A stretch of 64,000 nucleotides of DNA from Acerihabitans sp047324305 (lineage in GTDB: Bacteria > Pseudomonadota > Gammaproteobacteria > Enterobacterales > Enterobacteriaceae), in NCBI RefSeq assembly GCF_047324305.1, contig NZ_CP178740.1, positions 3,906,001 through 3,970,000 of the forward strand, read 5' to 3'. Below are positions 1-8,731 of this stretch, one piece after another. Both the position numbers and the translations under genes were made by a program. The notes under the pieces are model-generated. The model worked only from the letters and a program-made list of their open reading frames with translations, did no database searches and was not told the DNA's origin. The number at the start of each line of letters is the position of its first letter. The stretch's first letter is position 1.

Positions 1-82
1 CGACGGCGGGGATGGTATGTGGGGCAGGGGTATCCGCCACCGGGGCGGCGGATGGTTGCAGATTGTCGTACTGGGATTGCAT
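1..82 (-). CDS. Start of a gene running off the window edge (probable ABC transporter component)
   Basis: Reading leftward from an ATG at 82-80 there are 27 open codons to the window edge with no stop. The predicted start is MQSQYDNLQPSAAPVADTPA, a hydrophilic Pro/Ala-rich lead-in. It lies 13 bp downstream of the amino-acid-type binding-protein gene and on the same strand, so the simplest reading is the next gene of that transporter operon, probably an inner-membrane permease whose cytoplasmic N-terminus is seen here. No membrane segment is reached before the edge, so the permease assignment rests only on context. The Shine-Dalgarno signal upstream is weak (AGGCAG). Confidence 0.45.
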   Translation of the reverse strand, partial: MQSQYDNLQPSAAPVADTPAPHTIPAV

Positions 83-95
83 TGATTCTGCCTGA

Positions 96-926
96 TTATT
101 TCGCTGTTATGGTAAACAGACGCGGTTGAGGCGATTTGGTCTGGGGTCCGAACCAATTATTATAGATGGAGGTAGCCTGGCCGTTTTTTTCCAGTTTCAG
201 CAGCTCGTTATTAACGAAGGTGAGCAACGCGGTCTCGTCTTTTTTCACCCCGACGCCGATCTCTTCTTTACTCAGCAGCTCCGGCAGCACTTTATATTTG
301 GCTTTATCCGGCGCGCCGTCGAGCAGGCCGGCGAGGATGGTGCTGTCCTGGGTGATGGCCTGCACGTTGCCGTTGCGCAGCGCCGTCAGCGCCAGCGGAA
401 TATCATCATAGGACAAGACGCGCGCATTCGGGAAACGATGATGCAATTCCTGCTCGCCGGTGGTGCCCTTTACCGCGCCGATACGCGCGTTGGCGTAACC
501 GTCCAGTTTATCCGGCGAGTTTACCGGCACCAGGAACTGCTGCCCGGTGACAAAATAGGGAATGGAAAAATCAATGACCTTGGCCCGCTCCGGCGTGATG
601 GTAATGTCGGCCACGATAATATCGGCTTTACCCGACTGCAGCAGAGGAATGCGGTTGGCCGGATTGGTGGGCACCAGCTCCAGCTTCACGCCCAGCGCGT
701 CTGCCAGCGCCTTGGCAAAGTCCACGTCGTAGCCGACGATATTATGGGTTTTGGCATCGACGGAACCAAACGGCGGGTTGGAATCGAAGGTGGCGACACG
801 AATAACGCCGGCCTGCTTGATATTGGCCAACTGGTCGGCATGGGCGGCAACGGAGACGATACTGCCTAACGCTAACACAGTCAGCAGCGATAACGCTGAA
901 GGCCGGCTATTAATGAATAAGGCCAT
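96..926 (-). CDS. Amino-acid-type ABC transporter substrate-binding protein
   Basis: A 276-residue periplasmic binding protein of solute-binding family 3. Residues 1-30 form a Sec signal peptide (hydrophobic core SLLTVLALGSIVSV, cleavage near AAHA-DQ). The mature protein opens with the family pattern, IRVATFDSNPPFG, followed by GYDVDFAKALADALGVKLELV and the ADIIVADITITPERAKVIDFSIPY block that lines the ligand cleft. The length is normal for the family. It should capture a polar amino acid or a related small anion in the periplasm and hand it to a membrane permease, probably the gene that begins 13 bp downstream and leaves the window. The ligand cannot be read from sequence. The start codon follows a clear signal peptide, so it is secure. 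Confidence 0.88.
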   Translation of the reverse strand: MALFINSRPSALSLLTVLALGSIVSVAAHADQLANIKQAGVIRVATFDSNPPFGSVDAKTHNIVGYDVDFAKALADALGVKLELVPTNPANRIPLLQSGKADIIVADITITPERAKVIDFSIPYFVTGQQFLVPVNSPDKLDGYANARIGAVKGTTGEQELHHRFPNARVLSYDDIPLALTALRNGNVQAITQDSTILAGLLDGAPDKAKYKVLPELLSKEEIGVGVKKDETALLTFVNNELLKLEKNGQATSIYNNWFGPQTKSPQPRLFTITAK

Positions 927-1354
927 TTGCTTTTCCTTGATATAATTTTAATATAATTTAACCACTTCATGGGGTTATTCCATGGCGCTGGTTTTCTGCT
1001 GAGGAATATTACATAGGCAACGATAATTAACCACGTATAAAAAAGCATATGTTTATCACCACTAAGCATAAGAATAACTTATGACCTATCGGGCCAGTGG
1101 CCGGCGGGCATTTATGCCAGTGAACACGGGGCGCGGGCGCGGCACCGCGCGCGATTCAAATAAGAATAATAATTATTACTCAAGATAATAAGAAATGAAT
1201 TGAAGCCGGTGGCGCGGGATATTTTATCAAACCGCAGCATGAGGATGTTTAATAAATAACCATCGCTGCGGCATTTTATCGCCGGGACAGGGGCGGCAGG
1301 CTAAACCGGCGGGCGCTATCACCGGCGCTGCAACCCCCGTCCGGTGCCAGGGGG

Positions 1355-3232
1355 TTAATTGGTCGCGGGAGCGGATAAGTTCAGTCTGCCGACGGTCTGC
1401 TCAAACTGCGCCTCATCGCCCTGCGGCAGTTTTTTGAACGACACCTTGCCGCGATACACGTCGGAGTCGATTTTAACGATGTTCGGCTGGGTGCTCAGGT
1501 TGCCGACGGCGACACAATAATTGGTTACCTGGCTCAGCGATGGATCCCAAATATCGGCCATTTTATTACAGTCATCAATCCATAAAAATTTATCCCGGGC
1601 ATTCAATTTCGCCAATTGCTGTTTTAACGGTGCGGATAAATACACGTCGAACATCGGCTCAATATTATTTTTATCAATTTTTAAAATCAACGGTATTTTA
1701 AATTGAACGCCGGAAAAGCCGATGGTTTTGGCATTTACATCAATTTTATATTTTTTTATCTTGGTCGGGAAATCCCACTGCCGGATAACATCCGGTATCC
1801 ATGCGGTTATCTTATCATCGAGATTTAAAAAATAGGTTGATAACGATGTGGAGGATAAACTGCTCCGGCCCAGGCCGATATAGTTATCGCCCCCCAGCAC
1901 ATCCAATACAGTCGCGCCGTTATCCAGCGTGCTGCGCTTGACATTACTGACCTGGGGCTGCTCCTTGTCGCCGCGCAGGATAAAGAACAGATCCTTTCTG
2001 TCGTGCTGATTTAAAATATCATAGGCGGTATTGTTCATGGCCAGGTGATCGGAAGACACCACGATCACCGTGTTTTTGAAATAGCCCGATGCGCGGATTT
2101 TTTTGATAAGCCCCGCGATATGCTCCTGGCTGCAGGCCACGGCGCTTAGGGAGCTGTTTTCCATATTGTCATACGCATAGGAGCGATTGGTGCAGGATCG
2201 CGAAATATATCCGTCCGGATGATGGGTGTCGACGGTCAGCGCAAATAAGGCAAACCGCTGTTTTTGTTGCGACAGCGCAATAAATTTATCATAGACCAGA
2301 TCCAGCAGGGTATCGTCATACCAGCCCCACTCGTTGCGGTAGTCGGGATCCTTGACCAGTCCCTTAAGCTCCTGGAAACCATAGATATGCTCAAAACCAT
2401 GGGACTTCAGGAACAGGCCTTTACCGGCAAACGCCATATCGGCCCCCTGGTAAAAATAGGTATCGTAACCGGAAGCCTGCAGTATATCGCCCAGGCAAAT
2501 ATCATGGGGGTAAAAGGTCGATAACGAACTTGAGGCATTGCCGTCAAAGGGGGCGAATAACGGAATGCCGCACTGCGACGCCACCATTCCGGCAATGGTG
2601 TAGCCGGTGCCGGGCAATTGGGTAGTATTGCTGAAATCTATAGCATCGTTTTTCTGACTGTTAAGCTCGGTGGTTAAACCGGCAAAGGCGTCCTGATCGA
2701 AATAGGTTCTTTCCAGGCTTTCGGCATAGATATAAATAAGGTTGGGGCTGTCTTTCGCCAGTGTTTTGGACGGGGTTCTGTAATAGGTATTAAAGTCCGT
2801 ATCGCCGCTTGCCAACTGGGATTTAACCAGGCCGGCAATTTCACCGCTGGCCGGCGTGGCAATCACGGCGACCACGGCCAAAACGAGAGCCAGCAGGCCG
2901 TAAGCCGTACGGCCGCCGCCGGCTTTTCTGAATAGCAACAGCCATGACATCAGGCTGAACACCAGCAGGGAAGCCAGGATGAAACCGGCAAAGGGCAGGA
3001 TGTACTTGCCTAATCCGGCGCCGGTTAAACTGCTGGTCAGGGTATACAGCACCGAATCATTGATGCCGGCGCCGGTAAAGTAATTACTGGCGACCCTGAC
3101 TAAATTAAGCAGAATATAAATACCTAAAACAAACAGCACTAATGAAAACAAATATTTATTTTTTTTGGCTTTCGTTGAATAAATAATAACCGCCGCTATA
3201 AATAATACTATCGACAGGGTTTCCGCTGACAT
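1355..3232 (-). CDS. opgB: Phosphoglycerol transferase I, short OpgB type
   Basis: The protein (625 aa) matches my memory of E. coli OpgB along its length, including the blocks YFTGAGINDSVLYTLTSSLTGAG, LIYIYAESLERTYFD, QLPGTGYTIAGMVASQCGIP and VIVVSSDHLAMNNTAYDILN. OpgB transfers phosphoglycerol from phosphatidylglycerol to periplasmic glucans. Three or four membrane segments fill residues 1-125 and the alkaline-phosphatase/sulfatase-like catalytic domain follows from about 160 to 480, facing the periplasm. The E. coli protein is about 760 residues, so roughly 120 C-terminal residues are absent; the reading frame ends cleanly after NLSAPATN. The catalytic domain is complete, so it may well be active. 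It stands alone, with a 377-bp gap upstream. A weak 7-bp inverted repeat overlaps the stop codon. Confidence 0.86.
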   Translation of the reverse strand: MSAETLSIVLFIAAVIIYSTKAKKNKYLFSLVLFVLGIYILLNLVRVASNYFTGAGINDSVLYTLTSSLTGAGLGKYILPFAGFILASLLVFSLMSWLLLFRKAGGGRTAYGLLALVLAVVAVIATPASGEIAGLVKSQLASGDTDFNTYYRTPSKTLAKDSPNLIYIYAESLERTYFDQDAFAGLTTELNSQKNDAIDFSNTTQLPGTGYTIAGMVASQCGIPLFAPFDGNASSSLSTFYPHDICLGDILQASGYDTYFYQGADMAFAGKGLFLKSHGFEHIYGFQELKGLVKDPDYRNEWGWYDDTLLDLVYDKFIALSQQKQRFALFALTVDTHHPDGYISRSCTNRSYAYDNMENSSLSAVACSQEHIAGLIKKIRASGYFKNTVIVVSSDHLAMNNTAYDILNQHDRKDLFFILRGDKEQPQVSNVKRSTLDNGATVLDVLGGDNYIGLGRSSLSSTSLSTYFLNLDDKITAWIPDVIRQWDFPTKIKKYKIDVNAKTIGFSGVQFKIPLILKIDKNNIEPMFDVYLSAPLKQQLAKLNARDKFLWIDDCNKMADIWDPSLSQVTNYCVAVGNLSTQPNIVKIDSDVYRGKVSFKKLPQGDEAQFEQTVGRLNLSAPATN

Positions 3233-3609
3233 TGTTCTCCCTCCATCGGGCAGTAAGGGAAATACCTCCGGCTATAGCAGCAGCGTTTCAAGGCGGTCTT
3301 CCGGTAAGGGATGGGTGATAGTTATCTGTATAGCAATTAATCCGCTACGGCGCGAGATTTCATTACCGTTTTGTGACAAGCCGCGCCGGCGGGTGGTGCG
3401 GGTAAAAAGAATTGAACGGCGAAATACAAGAAATTATTTTTTTAATCAATTGATTTAAAACAGTAAAACTTCACCGCTCGGCTAAAAAGCAGGAGATGAA
3501 TTCTTTTTGCGTTGACAAAAAGTTACATTTTTTTTACAGCGGAAAGCCCGGTGGGCGCGGGGAAAACGACGCAGCGGCCCTCATATCCGAGAGCCGCGCT
3601 GGCAGGGGT
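3233..3609. other. Intergenic region upstream of opgB
   Basis: This 377-bp gap separates opgB from the NTF2-like gene, both on the minus strand. It must hold the opgB promoter. It is A/T-rich around 3420-3540 but I see no operator, terminator with a T-run or small gene that I can defend. Confidence 0.5.
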
Positions 3610-4047
3610 TTATTTAGGCAATGAATAGGCCTGGCGCGCCAGGAGCTTCCAGGCGCCCGCCGCATTTTTCTGCCATACCTGCATGACGCCGATTTTCACT
3701 TCGCCCGGCTTGCCGCCGTCTGCGGTTTTCGCCTGCAGGATATGCCTGACGATGGCCACGTCGCCGTCGACCTGCACGGTTTGGTCTTTGAGATCCAGCG
3801 TCAGGAATTTGGATTGACCGGTGACGATGGCATCGACAAATTCGGCGTTGTTCTGGATTTTACCGCTGGAGTGGCCGTAGCTCAGCGTCGGCGCGCCCAC
3901 TTTCTCCAGATCGGCTTTCTTGGCGCTGACCATGGCCTGACGCATGGTTTCCACCGCCTTGGTTACCGCCGTGGCATCGGCGCTTTGGGCGAAACAGCTG
4001 CTGCTCAACAGCAATGAAAGAAGGGCCGCGCCTGCAATTTTATACAT
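3610..4047 (-). CDS. Secreted NTF2-like (SnoaL/DUF4440-type) protein
   Basis: A 145-residue protein with a clear signal peptide (MYKIAGAALLSLLLSSSCFA, cleavage before QSADA) followed by one compact alpha+beta domain. The sequence pattern AVETMRQAMVSAKKADLEKVGAPTLSYGHSSGKIQN and the closing VKIGVMQVWQKNAAGAWKLLARQAYSL are typical of NTF2-like cone folds annotated as nuclear transport factor 2 or DUF4440 proteins. Such domains bind small ligands or act as lyases/isomerases, but nothing here identifies a substrate. The protein is predicted to be periplasmic. It is transcribed alone away from the Xre regulator, with a 525-bp A/T-rich gap between the two starts. Confidence 0.75.
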   Translation of the reverse strand: MYKIAGAALLSLLLSSSCFAQSADATAVTKAVETMRQAMVSAKKADLEKVGAPTLSYGHSSGKIQNNAEFVDAIVTGQSKFLTLDLKDQTVQVDGDVAIVRHILQAKTADGGKPGEVKIGVMQVWQKNAAGAWKLLARQAYSLPK

Positions 4048-4572
4048 GGTTATTCCTTACCAGTGACATCGTTAAAGAGGGGCAATGCTAACCAATTTCA
4101 TGAGGTTACCGTTGTGACTGATCTCATGTATTTCAAAAAAAATAGTTTTTATTTATTTTTAATAAAACATTGTTTTGAAATTATCTCAAGCAATTGTCCG
4201 CGGAACATTGTGCGGGATGGCGGCAAGCGTTTCAATGTGATTAAACTCACAATTTTTGGCATTAATAAATTATTACTACCACGGCAATCTGTGCCACCGG
4301 GTGTAAACCCCTGATTGACATTGCGTGGCGGTCATAGCAATCAGAAAAGATCAAAAAACTCGGAAATTATTAAAAGCACGGGATTTTTGCGGGGCAGGGG
4401 AAATTTACTGAGTGGAATGATGGCGTTACACACAGCACAAAATCAGGCCGGCAATTGCCGGCCCTCACCCTGATGTGTGTTCTATTCTTATAAAGTGTTT
4501 AGTTATTCTAAACAACTCTGATGTTAAGTGATGCTAAACAGATTATCAAGCTAACTTTACTCATATTTGAAG
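4048..4572. promoter_or_regulatory. A/T-rich divergent control region with palindromes, candidate Xre operator
   Basis: This region lies between two divergent genes and is much richer in A+T than its surroundings. It contains a perfect 18-bp palindrome at 4446-4463 (GGCCGGCAATTGCCGGCC). Closer to the Xre gene is an inverted repeat GTTTAG-TTATT-CTAAAC at 4497-4513, with a third half-site CTAAAC at 4534-4539, 28 bp before the Xre start codon. Spaced hexamers next to the gene of a helix-turn-helix repressor are a common autoregulatory layout. The operator role is inference. An 83-codon open frame at 4063-4314 shows no coding character. Confidence 0.4.
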
Positions 4573-4926
4573 ATGATTCCAAAACGCCTGAAAGAAGCCC
4601 GGCACAGGGCCCAGCTGACACAGGAAAAGCTGGCGGTCATGGCTGGCATCGATGAGTCCACCGCCCGTTCCAGAATTAGTCAGTATGAAAATGGGATATA
4701 TCGTCCCAATTTTGAAACCTGCTGTGCGTTTGCCCGCATCCTGAACGTACCCGAATGCTATTTCTACACGCTGGACGATGAGTTTGCCGCCGCGCTGCTG
4801 GCGCTGTATGTCTCGCACGCGGCATCGGCCAATATGCGTCTGGCGTCGAATGAAGGAGAAGAAGAAAAAGAAGAAAAAGAAGAAAAAGAAGAAAAAGACG
4901 CTGCCGACTGGCAAAAACGGGGTTAA
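4573..4926 (+). CDS. Xre-family helix-turn-helix regulator with acidic Glu/Lys repeat tail
   Basis: A small cytoplasmic DNA-binding protein (117 aa from ATG 4573; a TTG at 4567 is in frame). Residues 1-60 form the Cro/CI-type five-helix domain: RLKEARHRAQLTQEKLAVMAG, then SRISQYENGIYRPNFETCCAFARILNVPECYFY. The C-terminal tail is unusual: the coding strand holds about four copies of the 9-bp unit GAAAAAGAA, giving repeated Glu-Lys-Glu. Gain or loss of a unit keeps the frame, so tail length could vary between strains. The target genes are unknown. Candidate operator half-sites lie just upstream, and the siderophore receptor gene follows 210 bp downstream with its own promoter signals. No good Shine-Dalgarno is visible, which leaves the start choice uncertain. 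Confidence 0.8.
   Translation: MIPKRLKEARHRAQLTQEKLAVMAGIDESTARSRISQYENGIYRPNFETCCAFARILNVPECYFYTLDDEFAAALLALYVSHAASANMRLASNEGEEEKEEKEEKEEKDAADWQKRG
4860..4900 (+). repeat. In-frame 9-bp microsatellite in the Xre gene
   Basis: The stretch is built from about four copies of GAAAAAGAA after a GAA-rich lead-in. It encodes alternating Glu and Lys. Because the unit is a multiple of three, slippage would lengthen or shorten the acidic tail rather than break the gene. Confidence 0.85.
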
Positions 4927-5081
4927 GCCTACCGCCGCCAGGCCATCTTAGACTAACCCTTTCCATTGCCGTATCGAGGCGTAGCAACGTCTCGCAGCCG
5001 CCATCCCGCCCCGCGTAAGCCTTGCCGTTCCGGCCAATTCCTTAAATGTGTTAAATTATTTCTTGAATCAATAAATAAGAA

Positions 5082-5096
5082 AGATAATAATTCTCA
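5082..5096 (+). promoter_or_regulatory. Fur box upstream of the siderophore receptor
   Basis: The 15 bases AGATAATAATTCTCA match the 7-1-7 Fur consensus TGATAATnATTATCA at 12 of 14 fixed positions. The site ends 40 bp before the receptor start codon, where it would overlap the promoter. This predicts iron-dependent repression, in keeping with the gene's role. Confidence 0.75.
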
Positions 5097-5136
5097 TTTA
5101 GTTTCAATTTCATTCACCTGTCAATGGAAAGATATA

Positions 5137-7281
5137 ATGAGAAGGGTCTTGCGCTTAACACGTTCCACTCTGCTGTGTTCACTCGCTTTCGCGGCGCCGT
5201 TATTCACCTATGCCGAGGATACCCTGGTGGTTACCGCGGCCCAGACGGCCGACAGCGCCGATGCGCCGACCCGGGGCTACACAGCCAACACCAGCCGCGG
5301 AGCGACCAAAACCGATCAGCCGCTGATTACCACCGGCCAGTCGGTGTCGGTGGTGACGCGCCGGCAAATGGACGATCAGGCCGCCCTGACGGTGAACAGC
5401 GCGTTGAATTATACGCCGGGGGTATTTACCAACTTCGCCGGCGGCGCGACCCGCTACGAGACCGTTTCCCTGCGCGGATTCCACGGCGGCGATACCAATA
5501 ATACCTTCCTGGACGGCCTGCGGTTGATGAGCGACGGCGGCAGCTATAACAACCTGCAAATCGATCCCTGGTTCCTGGAGCGCGTCGATGTGATTCGCGG
5601 TCCGTCGTCGGCGCTTTACGGCCAGACCATTCCCGGCGGCCTGGTGATGATGACGTCCAGACGCCCCCGTTTTGCCAGCGAAGGGCATATCAAGCTGATG
5701 GCCGGCAATAACGCCACCACCGGCGCGGCGTTCGACTATACCGGCGCCGTCAGCGATCAATGGGCGTTCCGCCTGACGGGCATCACGCGCCATAGCGATA
5801 CCCAGTACGATCACCAGCGCGAGGAACGCTATGCCATCGCGCCGTCGCTGTTATGGCAGCCGGACGGCAACACGTCGCTGCTGTTAAAAGCCTATCTGCA
5901 AAAAGATCCGTCGGGCGGTTATCACAGCGCGGTGCCGGCGGACGGCAGCCTGTACGCCAGCAGCGGCGCCAAGCTGGACCGCGGGTTTTTTGACGGCGAA
6001 AGCAGCCTGAATACCTTTAAGCGCCGCCAGCAAATCTACGGCTATGAATTCGACCATAGCATCGACGACGTCTGGTCAATCCGCTCCAACGGCAGTTATA
6101 CCCATGCCAACGTCGACCAGCAGCAGGTTTACCAGATTGGCTGGAACAGCGATCGTACATTGCTTAACCGCTATTATTCCGGCGAATCGTCCTCGCTTGC
6201 CGCTTACGCCATGGATAACCAGCTGGTGGCCGATTTCAGCACCGGCGACCTACAGCATAAAGTGGTGCTGGGCGGTGAATACCATGAATATACCAACGAC
6301 CTGTGGGACGACAGCGCCTACGCCACCCCGCTCAATGCGCTCACCGGCGTCAGCGGCGGCCCGGGGCTGTTCACCGACTACGGCCTGACCGTGCCGGGCG
6401 TCACGCGCGTCGATGCCAAACGCCGCTACTCACAAAGCGGGGTCTATCTGCAAGATGAGATGACGCTGGATAAATGGCACCTGGATCTGTCCGGGCGCTA
6501 CGATCGCATCGTGGCCAAAAATACCACGTTCAATACCGACACCACCTACCGGCGCCAGGACGATCATATCAGCGGCCGCGGGTCGCTGCTGTATGCCTTT
6601 GACAGCGGCATTTCGCCTTATGTCAGCTTTAGCCAGGCCGTCACGCCGCAGGCCTTGTCCGGCGCCGACGGCAACCTGTTGAAACCGACCACCAGCGAGC
6701 AGTACGAAGCCGGGATAAAATACCAGCCCCCCGGTACTTCGTCGCTGTATACCCTGGCGATTTACGACCTGACGCAAAAAGATGTGGCCAACCGTATCGT
6801 GCAGGGCAGCTATTATGTCCCGGCGGGCAAGGTACATTCCCAGGGGATTGAACTGGAGGCCCGCACGCAGCTCACCGAGCGTCTGGCCGGCATAGCCGGC
6901 TATACCTATAACCGGGTACGCTTCAGGGACGCCGTGGACGGCAACGACGGCAACACGCCTTATGTCACGCCGGATCAGATGGCGTCGCTCTGGGCGCAGT
7001 ACCAGGCGGATTACGGCATCAACCTGGGCGGCGGGGTGCGTTATATCGGCCGGCAGTGGGCAGATAATGAAAACACGCGGCGCGTGCCGTCGGTGACCCT
7101 GCTGGATGTTTCGCTACGCGCCGATCTTGCCGCCTGGAACCCGCAGTGGAAGGGGGCCTATGTGCAGCTTAACGCCAATAACCTCACCGATCGGAAATAC
7201 GTGGCGGCCTGTTATGGCACCGGCTATTGCTATTGGGGCGCGGAGCGCTCGCTGGTGGCCACCGTGGGCTACGATTTCTGA
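5137..7281 (+). CDS. TonB-dependent siderophore receptor
   Basis: A 714-residue outer-membrane receptor of the ferric-siderophore type. The chosen ATG follows GGAAAG at good spacing and opens a signal peptide (LCSLAFAAPLFTYA) cleaved before EDTLVVTA, which resembles a TonB box. The plug domain follows with QSVSVVTRRQMDDQAALTVNSALNYTPGV and the strongly conserved VDVIRGPSSALYGQTIPGGLV. The remaining ~500 residues show alternating barrel strands and end in Phe (VATVGYDF), as needed for barrel assembly. The protein imports an iron chelate using TonB-ExbBD energy. The ligand is not identifiable, although hydroxamate (FhuA/FpvA-like) receptors are the closest general type. A Fur box lies upstream. 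No siderophore synthesis or ABC import genes accompany it. Confidence 0.92.
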   Translation: MRRVLRLTRSTLLCSLAFAAPLFTYAEDTLVVTAAQTADSADAPTRGYTANTSRGATKTDQPLITTGQSVSVVTRRQMDDQAALTVNSALNYTPGVFTNFAGGATRYETVSLRGFHGGDTNNTFLDGLRLMSDGGSYNNLQIDPWFLERVDVIRGPSSALYGQTIPGGLVMMTSRRPRFASEGHIKLMAGNNATTGAAFDYTGAVSDQWAFRLTGITRHSDTQYDHQREERYAIAPSLLWQPDGNTSLLLKAYLQKDPSGGYHSAVPADGSLYASSGAKLDRGFFDGESSLNTFKRRQQIYGYEFDHSIDDVWSIRSNGSYTHANVDQQQVYQIGWNSDRTLLNRYYSGESSSLAAYAMDNQLVADFSTGDLQHKVVLGGEYHEYTNDLWDDSAYATPLNALTGVSGGPGLFTDYGLTVPGVTRVDAKRRYSQSGVYLQDEMTLDKWHLDLSGRYDRIVAKNTTFNTDTTYRRQDDHISGRGSLLYAFDSGISPYVSFSQAVTPQALSGADGNLLKPTTSEQYEAGIKYQPPGTSSLYTLAIYDLTQKDVANRIVQGSYYVPAGKVHSQGIELEARTQLTERLAGIAGYTYNRVRFRDAVDGNDGNTPYVTPDQMASLWAQYQADYGINLGGGVRYIGRQWADNENTRRVPSVTLLDVSLRADLAAWNPQWKGAYVQLNANNLTDRKYVAACYGTGYCYWGAERSLVATVGYDF

Positions 7282-7361
7282 TCAACAGGCAAAAGGCACG
7301 GGCCGGGGAAAGGATGTCCAGGCGCGTCAAGGGGGAGGGGAGAGGTAAAATAGGCAGATGA

Positions 7362-7387
7362 GGGGGGGCGGGTTTCCCGCCCGCCCC
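7362..7387. terminator. G/C-rich hairpin between convergent genes
   Basis: GGGCGGG-TTT-CCCGCCC at 7366-7382, extended by flanking G/C pairs, sits between the convergent siderophore receptor and MFS genes. It is a strong symmetric stem without a clear T-run, so it may act in both directions or only stabilise 3' ends. Confidence 0.5.
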
Positions 7388-7396
7388 TATACAGGA

Positions 7397-8731
7397 TTAC
7401 GCCGGAACGTTTTTCAGCACCAGCCGCTGGATTTTACCCACCACCAGCAAATAGCACAGCATCGACATAATGGCCGAGCAGCCGACAAAAATCAGCGCGC
7501 TGTTAAACGAGTGCAGATTCTTGACCAGAAAACCAATCAGCAACGGGGTGACGATGGAGGCGACATTGCCGAACACGTTGAAGATGGCGCCGCACAGGCC
7601 GATCACCTCTTTCGGCGCGGTATCCGCAATCACCGGCCAGCCCAGCGCGCCGAAGCCTTTACCGAAGAATGCCAGCGCCATCAGCGCCACCACCAGCACC
7701 GTATTATCGGTGTAGTTGCAAAGGATCATGCTGGATGCGAGCAGCATGCCGAACACGATCGGCGCCTTGCGGGCAAAGGTAAGCGAACAGCCGCGCTTAA
7801 GCAGGAAATCCGACACCACGCCGCCCGAAATACCGCCGACAAAACCGCATAACGCCGGAATGGAGGCGATGATGCCTACCTTAAGGATGCTCATCCCTTT
7901 TTCCTGCACCAGATAGATGGGGAACCAGGTCAGGAAGAACCAGGTAATGGTGTTGAGGAAATACTGGCCGAAAAAGATGCCCAGCATCATACGGCTGGTG
8001 AGCAGTTGCTTAACGTAGTTCCATTTCGGTCCGTTATCCTTCGCCTTTTTGCTGTCCATATTGACCACGCCGCCGCCCTGCTCGATATAATCCAGCTCGG
8101 CGCGCGACGCGTAGGGGGATTCAAACGGGTTATGGACAAATTTTATCCACAGAAACGTCAGGATAAAACCGATGACGCCCATGACGGTAAAGACGTGTTT
8201 CCAGCTCCACGCATAGACCAGCCAGCCCAGGAAAGGCGAAAAAATCGCCAGGGAAAAATACTGCGCGGCGTTGAAAATCGACGACGCCGTGGCGCGCTCC
8301 TTGGCCGGGAACCACGCGGCGACAATACGGGCATTGGCCGGGAAAGCCGGGGCTTCGGCGAAGCCCAGCAGGAACTGCAGCATAAACAGCGAAAAGACCG
8401 CCATCGGCACCGACAGCACCCCGACGAATCCTTGCAGCAGGGTGAACAATGACCAGAAAAACAAACTGTAGCTATAGACTTTAATCGACCCGAACCGGTC
8501 AAGCAGCCAGCCGCCGGGGATTTGCATCAACAGATAGGCGATGCCGAACGATGAAAAAATCATGCCCAGGTTGACCACATCCAGCCCCAAATCGTGGGAC
8601 ACCGCTGTGCCGGCTATCGACAGGGTAACCCGGTCGGCATAGTTAACCGCCGTAATAATAAATATAAATAACAGCACCACATAACGTACGTGGGTCCTGC
8701 CTTTTTGGTCCAAAGTGGACTCGATTGCCAT
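7397..8731 (-). CDS. GudP/GarP-like sugar-acid MFS transporter
   Basis: A 444-residue inner-membrane carrier of the anion:cation symporter branch of the major facilitator superfamily. It shares many blocks with E. coli GudP: NYADRVTLSIAG, YLLMQIPGGWLLDRFGS, FAEAPAFPANARIVAAWFPAKERATASSIFNAAQYF and FFGKGFGALGWPVIADTAPKEVIGL. The usual twelve membrane segments and a cytoplasmic loop near residue 220 are present. GudP carries D-glucarate/galactarate with protons, so a hexarate or related aldonate is the likely substrate. No glucarate dehydratase lies nearby; an aldehyde dehydrogenase on the same strand starts 2.1 kb upstream. A 707-bp gap ahead of this gene must contain its promoter. Confidence 0.85.
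   Translation of the reverse strand: MAIESTLDQKGRTHVRYVVLLFIFIITAVNYADRVTLSIAGTAVSHDLGLDVVNLGMIFSSFGIAYLLMQIPGGWLLDRFGSIKVYSYSLFFWSLFTLLQGFVGVLSVPMAVFSLFMLQFLLGFAEAPAFPANARIVAAWFPAKERATASSIFNAAQYFSLAIFSPFLGWLVYAWSWKHVFTVMGVIGFILTFLWIKFVHNPFESPYASRAELDYIEQGGGVVNMDSKKAKDNGPKWNYVKQLLTSRMMLGIFFGQYFLNTITWFFLTWFPIYLVQEKGMSILKVGIIASIPALCGFVGGISGGVVSDFLLKRGCSLTFARKAPIVFGMLLASSMILCNYTDNTVLVVALMALAFFGKGFGALGWPVIADTAPKEVIGLCGAIFNVFGNVASIVTPLLIGFLVKNLHSFNSALIFVGCSAIMSMLCYLLVVGKIQRLVLKNVPA

Noticed and set aside
1332..1356. Terminator after opgB
   Set aside because: The 7-bp stem has an 11-base loop, overlaps the stop codon and lacks a T-run on the transcribed side.
4063..4314. 83-codon open frame in the A/T-rich gap
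   Set aside because: No Shine-Dalgarno, poor codon character and overlap with the presumed promoter of the secreted NTF2-like gene.
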